Shown one piece after another: positions 25,354-34,851 of a DNA stretch of 64,000 bases. The stretch's first letter is position 1, and every line of letters starts with the position of its first letter. The DNA is from Dactylosporangium roseum (GTDB lineage Bacteria > Actinomycetota > Actinomycetes > Mycobacteriales > Micromonosporaceae). The stretch spans positions 6,527,501-6,591,500 of the forward strand of contig NZ_CP073721.1 in assembly GCF_025264685.1 (NCBI RefSeq), written 5' to 3'. Both the position numbers and the translations under genes were made by a program. The notes under the pieces were generated by a model that was not told the origin of the DNA, ran no database searches, and saw only the letters and a list, made by a program, of their open reading frames with translations.

Positions 25354-27507
25354 TTGAGCGACGCGGTTCGCGAGTCGGAGATCGCCGCCGAGCAGGCCTA
25401 CCTGGACCGGGTCTACGTCCGGCTCGACCAGCTACGCGTCTCCGCCGCCGAGGTGGAGAAGGCCGGCTACAGCCTCGCCCGGGTCGGCAACTTCGGCGCA
25501 CTCGTCGAGCGCGACGCCATGGTCTACCACGCCGCCCGGCGCCGCCGGGCCCTGGAGAGCGAGCACGACGGGCTGGTCTTCGGCCGACTCGACCTGGGGC
25601 CCGACGGGGTCTCCGGCGCCGACGCGGCCGCCGTCGAGCCCGCGGTGCCCGACGGCGAGGTGCGCTACATCGGCCGGCTCGGCCTGCGGGACGAGTCCTA
25701 CGATTCGCTCGTCGTCGACTGGCGCGCCCCCGCCGCCGCGCCGTTCTACCGGGCCACTCCCGCCGACCGGATGGGTGTGGTGCGGCGACGGAGCATCAGG
25801 AGTACCAACGAGAAGGTCGTGAGCATCGAGGACGACCTCCTCGACCCGGCGGGCGCCCCGGAGTCCATGGCGGTGATCGGGGACGGTGCGCTGCTCGCCA
25901 ACCTCTCCCGCGCCACCGGCCGCGGCATGAAGGACATCGTCGCCACGATCCAGCGGGAGCAGGACGACGCGATCCGCTCCCCCGCGTCCGGAGTGACCGT
26001 CGTGCGCGGCGGCCCCGGCACCGGCAAGACCGCGGTCGCGCTGCACCGGGCGGCCTACCTGCTGTATGCGGACCGTAACCGGTACGAGTCGGGCGGCGTG
26101 CTCGTCGTCGGGCCGTCGGACGTGTTCGTCGGCTACGTGTCGCGGGTGCTGCCGTCGCTGGGTGAGGACACCGCGACGCTGCGCTCCCTGGGGCAGCTCG
26201 TCGAGGGCGTGCAGGCGACCCGCCACGAGCCGCCGGAGGTCGCCGCCGTCAAGGGAACGCTCCGCATGCAGCGGGTCCTGGCCCGCGCGGCCCGCGCCCC
26301 CGTGCCGGACTCGCCGGACCGCCTCCGGATCCTGTACCGCGGGGAGCTGCTGAGCCTCGACAAGCCGGCGCTCGACGACCTGCGCCGCACCGTGCTGAAC
26401 CTGGGCGTGAAGCGCAACGCCGCCCGGGCCAAGGCGGCCGGGCACGTGCTCGACACGCTGTGGCGGCAGAGCGTCGAACTGCTGCCGTCGAGCCGGCAGC
26501 AGCACCGCGAGGAGTTCGCGCCGGACATCGCGGAGCGGCCGGAGTTCATCCAGTTCATGCGCGGCTGGTGGCCGGTGCTGCGCCCGGCCGGCGTGCTCGG
26601 CTGGCTGACCGACCGGCGGCGGCTCTCGCGCTGGGCCAACGGGGTGCTCAGCAACCGCGAGATCGCCACGCTGTCCGGCTCGATCCGCCCGGACGACCCG
26701 TCGGTCGAGGACGTCGCGCTGCTCGACGAGCTGCACGAGCTCCTCGGCGACCCGCCGGTCCGCCGCCGGCCGCCGCGCGACCCCTTCCAGGTCGCGGAGG
26801 GTGTGCGCGAGGTGACGACGTATGCGGACCGGATGGCGGCGGCCCGCGCGCGGGCGGTCGAGCGACCGGAGGACTACCGCGACTACGCGCACATCATCGT
26901 CGACGAGTCGCAGGACGTGTCGCCGATGCAGTGGCGCATGATCGGGCGCCGCGGTCCGCACGCGACCTGGACGATCGTCGGTGACCCGGCCCAGGCGGCG
27001 TGGGCCGACCCGGCCGAGGCGGAGCGGGCGATGGACGGCGCGGTGGGCACCCGGCGGCGCTCGGGCTTCACGCTGACCACCAACTACCGCAACTCGGCCG
27101 AGATCTTCGCGACCGCCGCGCGGGTGATCCGGCAGGCCCAGCCGGACATCGAGCTGCCGACGGCGGTGCGGTCGTCGGGCGTGGCGCCGGTCGAGCGGGT
27201 CGTCGAGGACCTGGAGCCGGCGGTCCGTGAGGCGGCGCAGGCCCTGCTGGACCAGGTGGAGGGCACCGTCGGCGTGATCACCCCGACCGGCCGCCGCGAC
27301 GAGGTCGCGAAGTGGGTCGACGGGCTGGGCCCGGAGCGGCTCCAGACGGTGGGCGCGCTGGACTCGAAAGGCATGGAGTATGACGGCGTGCTGGTCGTCG
27401 AGCCGGCCGACATCCGCGCGGAGTCGGCGACGGGCTTCCGGACGCTGTACGTGGCCCTGTCCCGGGCGACACAACGCCTGACGACGGTGGGAACCCGGCC
27501 GTACTGA
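25354..27507 (+). CDS. HelD-like UvrD-family helicase, copy 2 (HelR-like)
   Basis: 717 residues. The N-terminal helix EIAAEQAYLDRVYVRLDQLR is typical of actinobacterial HelD, whose coiled-coil arm enters the RNA polymerase secondary channel. Walker A (RGGPGTGKTAVALH), motif II (IVDESQDVSPMQW), and the C-terminal LDSKGMEYDGVLVVEP and TLYVALSRATQRL are present. Actinobacterial relatives remove stalled RNA polymerase and can displace rifamycin. TTG at 25354 is preceded by a purine-rich stretch (AGGAGTAGGGCG). It is distinct from copy 1 at 9529-11745 in length and in the insert between the motifs, so the two are not a recent duplication. Confidence 0.86.
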   Translation: MSDAVRESEIAAEQAYLDRVYVRLDQLRVSAAEVEKAGYSLARVGNFGALVERDAMVYHAARRRRALESEHDGLVFGRLDLGPDGVSGADAAAVEPAVPDGEVRYIGRLGLRDESYDSLVVDWRAPAAAPFYRATPADRMGVVRRRSIRSTNEKVVSIEDDLLDPAGAPESMAVIGDGALLANLSRATGRGMKDIVATIQREQDDAIRSPASGVTVVRGGPGTGKTAVALHRAAYLLYADRNRYESGGVLVVGPSDVFVGYVSRVLPSLGEDTATLRSLGQLVEGVQATRHEPPEVAAVKGTLRMQRVLARAARAPVPDSPDRLRILYRGELLSLDKPALDDLRRTVLNLGVKRNAARAKAAGHVLDTLWRQSVELLPSSRQQHREEFAPDIAERPEFIQFMRGWWPVLRPAGVLGWLTDRRRLSRWANGVLSNREIATLSGSIRPDDPSVEDVALLDELHELLGDPPVRRRPPRDPFQVAEGVREVTTYADRMAAARARAVERPEDYRDYAHIIVDESQDVSPMQWRMIGRRGPHATWTIVGDPAQAAWADPAEAERAMDGAVGTRRRSGFTLTTNYRNSAEIFATAARVIRQAQPDIELPTAVRSSGVAPVERVVEDLEPAVREAAQALLDQVEGTVGVITPTGRRDEVAKWVDGLGPERLQTVGALDSKGMEYDGVLVVEPADIRAESATGFRTLYVALSRATQRLTTVGTRPY

Positions 27508-27562
27508 TCGGCCCCCGGAAGCGCCCGAAGCGCCCGGGACCGCGCGATCCAGCGCACCGTCC

Positions 27563-27580
27563 TGTTTGAATTTGTTGACT
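27563..27580 (+). promoter_or_regulatory. AT-rich operator/promoter candidate of the deoR-galT-galK operon
   Basis: TGTTTGAATTTGTTGA is a rare AT-rich stretch with two TTTG-type repeats. TTGACT at 27575-27580 could serve as a -35 element. DeoR-family repressors often bind T-rich direct repeats upstream of their own operon. No clear -10 is visible. Confidence 0.4.
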
Positions 27581-27750
27581 TCTGGTCGGCCAGGTTCGAA
27601 GCTGTAGGCCATGCGAGCGCGCCCGGACTTCGGCCGGGTCGGCAGGGTGCCCAGCCGTCCCCGCGACGTAACGTCTGCGGTGGAATCCATTCCGGAAACG
27701 GTCATGCGCGCGGCCGCACCGTCCGCTGCGCCTGCGAAGGGAACGGCGTG

Positions 27751-28530
27751 ATGCTCGCACAGCAACGTCAGGCGGCCATCCTCGACCTTGTCCGCCGCCA
27801 CGGCGGCGTGCGGGTGAGCCAACTGGTCCGCCAGTTCGGCGTCTCCGACATGACCGTCCGGCGCGACCTCGAGGCGCTCGCCGACCGTGGCCTGGTCGAC
27901 AAGGTGCACGGTGGCGCCACGATCGCCGGCCCCGGCTCGACCGAGGAGCCCGGCTTCGACGCCAAGTCGGTGCGCCAGCGCAACGAGAAGGCCGCGATCG
28001 TCGAGCGGGCCGTGAAGCTCATCGAGCCGCACACCGCGGTCGCGCTCTCGGCGGGCACCACCACCGCCGCCCTCGCCGCACACCTCGTCGACGTCCCGGG
28101 ACTGACGGTCGTCACCAACTCGATCCCGGTCGCCGACACCCTGTACCACGCCGGGCGGCCCGACCAGACGGTCGTGCTCACCGGCGGGATCCGCACGCCC
28201 TCCGACGCTCTCGCCGGCCCGGTGGCAGAGGCGGCGATCCGCTCCCTCAACGTCGACGTGCTGTTCCTCGGCGTCCACGGGATGAGCCCGCGCACCGGCT
28301 TCACCACCCCCAACCTCATGGAGGCCGGCACCAACCGCCTGCTGGTCGCCGCCGCACGACGCCTCGTCGTGCTGGCCGACCACACGAAGTGGGAAATGGT
28401 CGGTATCGCGACCATCACCCCGCTCGACGAGGCGGACATCCTCATCACCGACGTCGGGCTCGCCACCGAGGCGCGGGTCCAGCTCGCCGAGCGCGTCGGC
28501 GAGCTGATCGTCGTCGATCCGAACGGTTAG
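27751..28530 (+). CDS. DeoR-family transcriptional regulator of the gal operon
   Basis: The 259-residue protein has an N-terminal DeoR winged helix (QRQAAILDLVRRHGGVRVSQLVRQFGVSDMTVRRDLEAL) and the C-terminal sugar-phosphate sensing domain (ALSAGTTTAALAAHL, TNSIPVADTL, LTGGIRTPSDALAGP, FLGVHGMSPRTGFT). It should repress the operon until a sugar phosphate, here perhaps from galactose, binds. galT starts 14 bases downstream and galK overlaps galT, so the three genes are one unit. GTG at 27748 or ATG at 27751 are both possible behind AAGGGA. An AT-rich operator candidate lies at 27563-27580. Confidence 0.9.
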   Translation: MLAQQRQAAILDLVRRHGGVRVSQLVRQFGVSDMTVRRDLEALADRGLVDKVHGGATIAGPGSTEEPGFDAKSVRQRNEKAAIVERAVKLIEPHTAVALSAGTTTAALAAHLVDVPGLTVVTNSIPVADTLYHAGRPDQTVVLTGGIRTPSDALAGPVAEAAIRSLNVDVLFLGVHGMSPRTGFTTPNLMEAGTNRLLVAAARRLVVLADHTKWEMVGIATITPLDEADILITDVGLATEARVQLAERVGELIVVDPNG

Positions 28531-28544
28531 GACCTGGAGAACGA

Positions 28545-29614
28545 GTGAAGCGCACGGTCACCCACCTCGCCGACGGCCGGGAACTCATCTACTTCGACGA
28601 GCGCGACGACGCGACCCGGGACGCCGCCGACCGGCGGGACCTCCCCCCGCCGCCGCCCGCCTCGGAGATGCGACACGACCCGGTGCTCGACGAGTGGGTG
28701 GCGATCGCCACGCACCGGCAGACCCGAACGTTCCTCCCGCCGTCCGACCAGTGCCCGTTGTGCCCGTCGACGCCGGAGTGGCAGAGCGAGATCCCCTCCG
28801 CCGAGTACGACGTGGTGGTGTTCGAGAACCGCTTCCCGTCCTTCAGCCATCGGGTCGGCCCGGCGCGGGGTGACCTCCTGCCCGGCCTGGTGCCGACCCG
28901 CCCGGCCGCCGGCCGGTGTGAGGTCGTCTGCTTCACCTCCGACCACGAGGCCTCGTTCGCCTCGCTCTCCCCGGACCGGGTGCGCACGGTCGTCGAGGCG
29001 TGGGCCGACCGGACCGCCGACCTGAACACCCGCGACGACGTCGAGCAGGTGTTCTGCTTCGAGAACCGCGGCGAGGAGATCGGGGTGACGCTGCACCACC
29101 CGCACGGCCAGATCTACGCGTACCCGTTCGTGACCCCGCGGACCCACCGGATGCTGCGGTCCGCTCGCTCGCACAGCGGTGGCAACCTCTTCGCCGGCCT
29201 GCTGGCCGCCGAGCGGGCCGACGGCACGCGGGTGGTCGCGTTCAACGAGCACTGGACCGCCTTCGTGCCGGCGACGGCGCGCTGGCCGTTCGAGATCCAC
29301 CTGTACCCGCACCGCCAGGTCCCGGACATCCCGGCGCTGAGCGGCGCGGAGCGCGACGCGTTCGGCCCGCTCTACCTGGAGACGCTGCGCCGCCTCGACG
29401 GGTTGTTCGGGCTGCCGATGCCGTACATCTCGGCCTGGCACCAGGCACCGGCGCGGGTCGACCGGGACCTCGCGTACCTGCACCTGCGGGTGTTCAGCAC
29501 CCGGCGGGCGCCGGGCAGGCTCAAGTACCTCGCCGGCTCCGAGTCCGGCATGGGTGTGTTCGTCAACGACGTGCGGCCGGAGCAGGCCGCCGAGATGCTG
29601 CAGGGGGTCCGGCT

Positions 29615-29618
<4 letters not shown>
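28545..29618 (+). CDS. galT: Galactose-1-phosphate uridylyltransferase
   Basis: The 357-residue enzyme exchanges UMP between UDP-glucose and galactose 1-phosphate in the Leloir pathway. Zinc-ligand cysteines are in DQCPLCPS, and the active-site HPH triad is in LHHPHGQIYAYP. GTG at 28545 follows GGAG; the frame is open upstream but without similarity. It overlaps galK by 4 bases. UDP-galactose 4-epimerase is not in this window, so the operon is complete only if galE is elsewhere. Confidence 0.93.
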
Positions 29619-30769
<1,151 letters not shown>

Positions 30770-30896
30770 CCGCGGACGTCGACACGCTCGCCGCGGACGA
30801 CCGGAACCGCAGCTATTTCGCCCGGACCTCGAGCGTGCCGGGGTCGTAGCGGCCGCCGCCGACGGCCAGCGGCCGGCGCGCTCCGCCGGTCCGCCC

Positions 30897-30917
30897 GGAC
30901 GCACACATTGTGCGACC
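30897..30917 (+). promoter_or_regulatory. Inverted repeat upstream of the nitric oxide synthase gene
   Basis: GGACGCACA and TGTGCGACC surround CAT; 8 of 9 positions pair. It lies 75 bases upstream of the start codon and no other gene starts here, so it is a candidate operator for the synthase gene. Confidence 0.5.
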
Positions 30918-30991
30918 TCGGCCGTTACCGGCCCCCCAACATTGGTTCCTCACGACCCCTGGGAACCCCCGCCAGCGTTGGGAGGACAAGC

Positions 30992-32320
30992 GTGAGCGTG
31001 CCTGGATACCGCGACACGCCAGGACCGCAATGGGATCCGCACACACCGGTGGACCCCGCAGAGGCCGAGGAATTCCTCGCGCTGTTCCACCGCGAGAACC
31101 CGCAGCACGGCGAAGGCCGCGAGCGGATCGCCGAGGTCCGGGCGGAGATCGCCGCCACCGGCACGTACACCCACACGTACGCGGAACTCCTCTTCGGCGC
31201 CCGGGTGGCCTGGCGCAACGCGAGCCGCTGCATCGGCCGCCTGTACTGGCGCAGCCTCGTGCTCCGGGACCTGCGCGAGGTCAGCGCGCCGGACGAGGTC
31301 TTCGAGGAACTCGTCCGCCACCTGGGCCTCGCCGGCCAGCGGGAACGCAACGTGATCCGGCCGGTCATCTCGGTCTTCGCGCCGCACGTGCCGGGCCGCG
31401 CCGGCACCCGCCTGTGGAACGAGCAGCTCATCCGCTACGCCGGGCACCGCCACGCGGACGGCACGGTCGTCGGCGACCCGCGGTACGTGCCGTTCACCGA
31501 GACGCTCCAGCAGTACGGCTGGCGCGGCAAGCCGGACAACCCGTTCGACGTGCTCCCGCTCGCGATCGAGGGCCCCGCCGGGGACGTGAACCTCTACGAG
31601 CTGCCTGAGCACGCGGTCTGGGAGGTGCCGATCGCGCATCCGGAGTACCGCTGGTTCGCCGAGCTCGGCCTGCGCTGGCACGCGATCCCGGCGATCTCGA
31701 ACATGCGCCTGACCATCGGCGGGGTCGACTACCCGCTGGCGCCCTTCAACGGCTGGTACCTGGGCACCGAGATCGGCGCGCGCAACCTCGCCGACGCGGA
31801 CCGCTACAACCTGCTGCCGGTGGTCGCGGAGCGGCTGGGGCTGGACACGAGCACCGAGCGGTCGCTGTGGAAGGACCGGGCCCTGGTGGAGCTGAACCGG
31901 GCGGTGCTGTGGTCGTTCGACCGGGCGGGCGCGCGGATCAGTGACCACCACACGGAGTCGGAACGGTTCCTGGCGCACGTGGCGAGCGAGGAGCGCGCGG
32001 GCCGGACGACCCCGGCGGACTGGACGTGGATCGTGCCGCCGATGAGCGGGGGTGCGACGGGGGTCTTCCACCGGTACTACGCCGAGGCCGACCAGCGTCC
32101 CGCCTTCTATCTCGACAGCGACGCGCGTGAGCTGGGTCGCCGGGGCCGCTCGCCGATCACACCGGCGGCGGGTGCGGGGCGCTGCCCGTTCCACGAGCCT
32201 TCGGCCGTGCCGGCCGGGCCGGCCGGGCCGGCCGGCACGGCCGGATCCGCTCCGGAGCAGGCGACGGCCGCGACGCGAGACGGTTCTGAACCCACTGCTG
32301 CTGAACTCTCTGATTTCTAG
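30992..32320 (+). CDS. nos: Bacterial nitric oxide synthase oxygenase
   Basis: The 442-residue protein is a NOS oxygenase domain: heme thiolate Cys80 in AWRNASRCIGRLYWRSL, and the arginine-binding glutamate in GWYLGTEIGARNL. NYALAP-type substrate-site residues appear as VDYPLAPFNGWY, and MSGGATGVFHRYY follows near the C-terminus. It oxidises arginine to citrulline and nitric oxide; bacterial forms lack a reductase domain and use cellular flavodoxins. GGGAGG lies seven bases before GTG 30992. After the catalytic domain a 60-residue tail has CPFH and a Gly-Pro-Ala repeat, absent from Bacillus NOS. It converges on an operon for arginine-derived substrates. Confidence 0.92.
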   Translation: MSVPGYRDTPGPQWDPHTPVDPAEAEEFLALFHRENPQHGEGRERIAEVRAEIAATGTYTHTYAELLFGARVAWRNASRCIGRLYWRSLVLRDLREVSAPDEVFEELVRHLGLAGQRERNVIRPVISVFAPHVPGRAGTRLWNEQLIRYAGHRHADGTVVGDPRYVPFTETLQQYGWRGKPDNPFDVLPLAIEGPAGDVNLYELPEHAVWEVPIAHPEYRWFAELGLRWHAIPAISNMRLTIGGVDYPLAPFNGWYLGTEIGARNLADADRYNLLPVVAERLGLDTSTERSLWKDRALVELNRAVLWSFDRAGARISDHHTESERFLAHVASEERAGRTTPADWTWIVPPMSGGATGVFHRYYAEADQRPAFYLDSDARELGRRGRSPITPAAGAGRCPFHEPSAVPAGPAGPAGTAGSAPEQATAATRDGSEPTAAELSDF

Positions 32321-32331
32321 ACCCACTGGCC

Positions 32332-32366
32332 GGTGCGGTTGTGGCGCCGGGCGCCACAACCGCACC
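32332..32366. terminator. Bidirectional 16-bp hairpin terminator
   Basis: GGTGCGGTTGTGGCGC and GCGCCACAACCGCACC form a perfect stem with the loop CGG. It lies between the convergent nos and rocD genes, 12 bases after the nos stop and 16 before the rocD stop. Confidence 0.88.
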
Positions 32367-32381
32367 ACCGGGCCGGGGCGC

Positions 32382-33599
32382 TCAGGAGCTGAGCACCTCG
32401 GCCAGGGCGTCGACGGCCAGGTCGATCTCCTCGCGGGTGACCACCAGCGGCGGGGCCAGTCGAAGGGTCGAGCCGTGGGTGTCCTTGGCCAGCACACCCC
32501 TGGCCATCAGTCGCTCGCTCGCCTCGCGGCCGGTCATGAGCGCCGGGTCGATGTCGATCCCGGCCCAGAGGCCGCGGCCCCGGACGGCGGTCAGGCCCTT
32601 GCCGACCAGCGTGCCGAGGCGGGCGTGCAGGTGCGCGCCGACCTCCTTGGCGCGGGCCTGCGGCTCGCCGGTGTTCAGCAGGGCGACGACCGCCCGGGCG
32701 ACCGCGCACGCCAGCGGGTTGCCGCCGAACGTGGAGCCGTGCTCGCCGGGGCGCAGCACGCCGAGGACCCCGCGGGAGGCGGCGACGGCCGACACCGGGA
32801 CGACGCCGCCGCCGAGGGCCTTGCCCAGCACGTACATGTCAGGAACGACACCCTCGTCGTCACAGGCGAACGTGTCGCCGGTGCGGCCCAGGCCGGACTG
32901 GATCTCGTCGGCCACGAAGAGGACGTTGCGGCCGGTGCACAGCGCCCGGACGCCGGTCAGGTAGCCGGCCGGTGGCACGAGCACACCCGCCTCGCCCTGG
33001 ATCGGCTCGACGAGCACCGCCACGGTGGTCTCGTCGATCGCCGCGGCGAGGGCGTCGAGGTCGCCGTAGGGCACGATCCGGAACCCCGGCGTGAACGGGC
33101 CGTAGTCGGCACGGGCATCGGGGTCGGTGGAGAAGCTGACGATCGTCGTGGTGCGGCCGTGGAAGTTGCCGTCGGCGACGACGATCGTGGCCCGGCCGTC
33201 GGGGACGCCCTTGACCTTGTACCCCCACTTGCGGGACACCTTGATCGCGGTCTCGACGGCCTCGGCGCCGGTGTTCATCGGCAGCACGAGGTCCTTGCCG
33301 CACAGTTCGGCGAGCTCGTGGCAGAACGGGCCGAACTGGTCGTGCAGGAAGGCGCGGCTGGTCAGCGTCACCCGGTCGAGCTGTTCGCGCGCCGCCGCGA
33401 CGAGGCCGGGGTGGCGGTGGCCGAAGTTCAGCGCCGAGTAGCCGGCGAGGCAGTCGAGGTACCGGCGGCCGTCAACGTCGGTCACCCAGGCGCCCTCGGC
33501 CTCGGCGATGACCACGGGCAGCGGGTGGTAGTTGTGCGCCGTCCAGCGCTCGGCCTCCGCCACCGCAGGGGTGGTACGGTCCGTCATCGCCGCGGTCAT
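32382..33599 (-). CDS. rocD: Ornithine aminotransferase
   Basis: The 405-residue PLP enzyme transfers the delta-amino group of ornithine to 2-oxoglutarate. The family pattern MNTGAEAVETAIKVSRKWGY, the aspartate region LFVADEIQSGLGRTG and the PLP lysine in YVLGKALGGGVVPVSAV are visible, with HGSTFGGNPLAC after it. ATG at 33599 overlaps the ddaH stop (ATGA), with GGAGGT inside the end of ddaH, so translation is coupled. The pair ddaH-rocD is a known actinobacterial arrangement that handles arginine derivatives and ornithine. Confidence 0.92.
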   Translation of the reverse strand: MTAAMTDRTTPAVAEAERWTAHNYHPLPVVIAEAEGAWVTDVDGRRYLDCLAGYSALNFGHRHPGLVAAAREQLDRVTLTSRAFLHDQFGPFCHELAELCGKDLVLPMNTGAEAVETAIKVSRKWGYKVKGVPDGRATIVVADGNFHGRTTTIVSFSTDPDARADYGPFTPGFRIVPYGDLDALAAAIDETTVAVLVEPIQGEAGVLVPPAGYLTGVRALCTGRNVLFVADEIQSGLGRTGDTFACDDEGVVPDMYVLGKALGGGVVPVSAVAASRGVLGVLRPGEHGSTFGGNPLACAVARAVVALLNTGEPQARAKEVGAHLHARLGTLVGKGLTAVRGRGLWAGIDIDPALMTGREASERLMARGVLAKDTHGSTLRLAPPLVVTREEIDLAVDALAEVLSS

Positions 33600-34387
33600 G
33601 CCCGCACCTCCAACGTGCAGCACTTGGGTCCGCCGCCGGCCTTGTGCAGCTCGGACACGTCGACCGGCACCGGTTGGAATCCCTTCGACGCTAGCGCTCC
33701 GGCGAGCGCGGTGGCCGCGGCCGGCAGCACCACGCGATCTCCGTCACTGACGGCGTTGAGCCCCAGCACGGCGGCGTCCCCGGCGGTGGCGACGACGGCT
33801 TCGGGGTACAGCCGTCGCAGCACTTCCTGACTGCCGGGCGAGAACGCCCCGGGGTAGTAGGCGATGTTGTCGTGCGACAGCACCGTCAGCGCGGTGTCGA
33901 GGTGGTAGTACCGGGGATCGACGAGCTGCAGGCTGATCACCGGCCGGCCGAAGAGCTCCTGCGCCTCGAGGTGGGCGGCGTGCTCGGTGCGCAGCCCGGT
34001 GCCGGCGAGGATGACCGCACCGGCGAGCAGGAGGTCGCCCTCGCCCTCGTTGACGTTCTTCGCGGCGTGGACGTCGAAGCCATTGCGCGCGAACCACGAC
34101 AGGTAGGCCGGGCCCTCGTCGGCGCGCTCCGGGTGGCGGAACTGCGCGCCGTAGACCTTGCCGTCGACGACCGTGGCACCGTTGGCGGCGAAGACCATGT
34201 CCGGCAGGCCGGGCACCGGGTCGATCAGGTCGACGGTGTGTCCGAGCGACAGGTAGAGCTCGTACAGCGTCGTCCACTGCGCGACGGCCCGCTCGACGTC
34301 GACGGGCGCGGTCGGGTCCATCCACGGATTGATCGCGTAGTCCACGGCGAAGTGTGTGGGTCGACACATCAGATAACGACGGCTCAT
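33596..34387 (-). CDS. ddaH: Dimethylarginine dimethylaminohydrolase-like (amidinohydrolase) enzyme
   Basis: The 263-residue protein fits the guanidine-modifying enzyme fold: NPWMDPT near the start, PDMVFAANGATVVDG, a glutamate in NEGEGDLLLAG, the catalytic histidine in YYHLDTALTVL and the catalytic cysteine near the C-terminus in GGPKCCTLEVR. Such enzymes hydrolyse dimethylarginine or arginine to citrulline. In mammals DDAH removes inhibitors of NO synthase; here the NOS gene faces it across a terminator. ATG at 34387 fits the family start. Whether the substrate is methylated arginine, arginine or another guanidine cannot be told; ornithine-linked context allows an arginine-degrading role. 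Confidence 0.8.
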   Translation of the reverse strand: MSRRYLMCRPTHFAVDYAINPWMDPTAPVDVERAVAQWTTLYELYLSLGHTVDLIDPVPGLPDMVFAANGATVVDGKVYGAQFRHPERADEGPAYLSWFARNGFDVHAAKNVNEGEGDLLLAGAVILAGTGLRTEHAAHLEAQELFGRPVISLQLVDPRYYHLDTALTVLSHDNIAYYPGAFSPGSQEVLRRLYPEAVVATAGDAAVLGLNAVSDGDRVVLPAAATALAGALASKGFQPVPVDVSELHKAGGGPKCCTLEVRA

Positions 34388-34474
34388 GAGCAAAACCTAC
34401 GGTGCGGCCAGGGCGGCGAACCATTGCGATCCGCTGCTTCTTGGTGCATGTTTCTTGTCTTGTACCGCCACCGA

Positions 34475-34489
34475 GCAACGATTTGTTGC
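34475..34489. promoter_or_regulatory. Inverted repeat in the ddaH upstream region
   Basis: GCAAC-GATTT-GTTGC, 5-bp arms. It lies about 90 bases ahead of ddaH. Lrp/AsnC-type sites often have TTGC/GCAA arms and Lrp proteins frequently regulate rocD-type operons; none is encoded here. The repeat is short and could be chance. Confidence 0.3.
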
Positions 34490-34502
34490 GTCCATCCGAG
34501 AC

Positions 34503-34718
34503 CTAGCCGAGCTGCCGCCAGTTGCCGGGCCGCGCCAGCAGCCCGGAGACGCAGTCCATCGCGGCGTCCTCGTCGCCGAACTCGTAGCGCCGGCAGCGCC
34601 CGTCGGCGCCGCCCTCGCGGGACTCGACCCACCAGTTGCCCGCGTCCTCGAACAGGTACACGTCGCGCCGGGCGAGCCGGCCCCAGTTCCCGTTCCACCA
34701 GTGTTTTCTGCGCTCCAC
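34503..34718 (-). CDS. Small conserved-looking protein
   Basis: 71 residues, rich in Trp (WWNGNWG, NWWVESREGG, NWRQLG). The repeated pattern of a short beta-hairpin, YEFGDEDAAMDCV and a final helix looks like a real compact domain and is unlike a shadow translation, as the composition is not Arg/Ala biased. The start GTG at 34718 has no obvious ribosome site. It diverges from the hemerythrin gene after 133 bases, and ddaH follows downstream on the same strand. Function unknown. Confidence 0.55.
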   Translation of the reverse strand: MERRKHWWNGNWGRLARRDVYLFEDAGNWWVESREGGADGRCRRYEFGDEDAAMDCVSGLLARPGNWRQLG

Positions 34719-34851
34719 AGGCAGTATTCGAACACAGGTGCCAACAGTGGCGGAAGGCGACCCGCCCAAATCGATCAGGACGGTTAGCCTTCCACCTGTC
34801 CGGGTACGCCCCTGGTGCGCTGCCGCTTTCTGCCGAGTGGGGGTTTGGCTC

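Noticed and set aside
25432-28383. Very long minus-strand open frame of about 980 codons
   Set aside because: It is a mirror of the HelD-like and DeoR genes caused by GC-rich third positions. Composition is rich in Arg, His and Gly with no domain.
30813-31046. Minus-strand frame ending GGGRYDPGTLEVRAK upstream of NOS
   Set aside because: The end looks protein-like, but most of it overlaps the NOS start region and has shadow composition; at best a small remnant.
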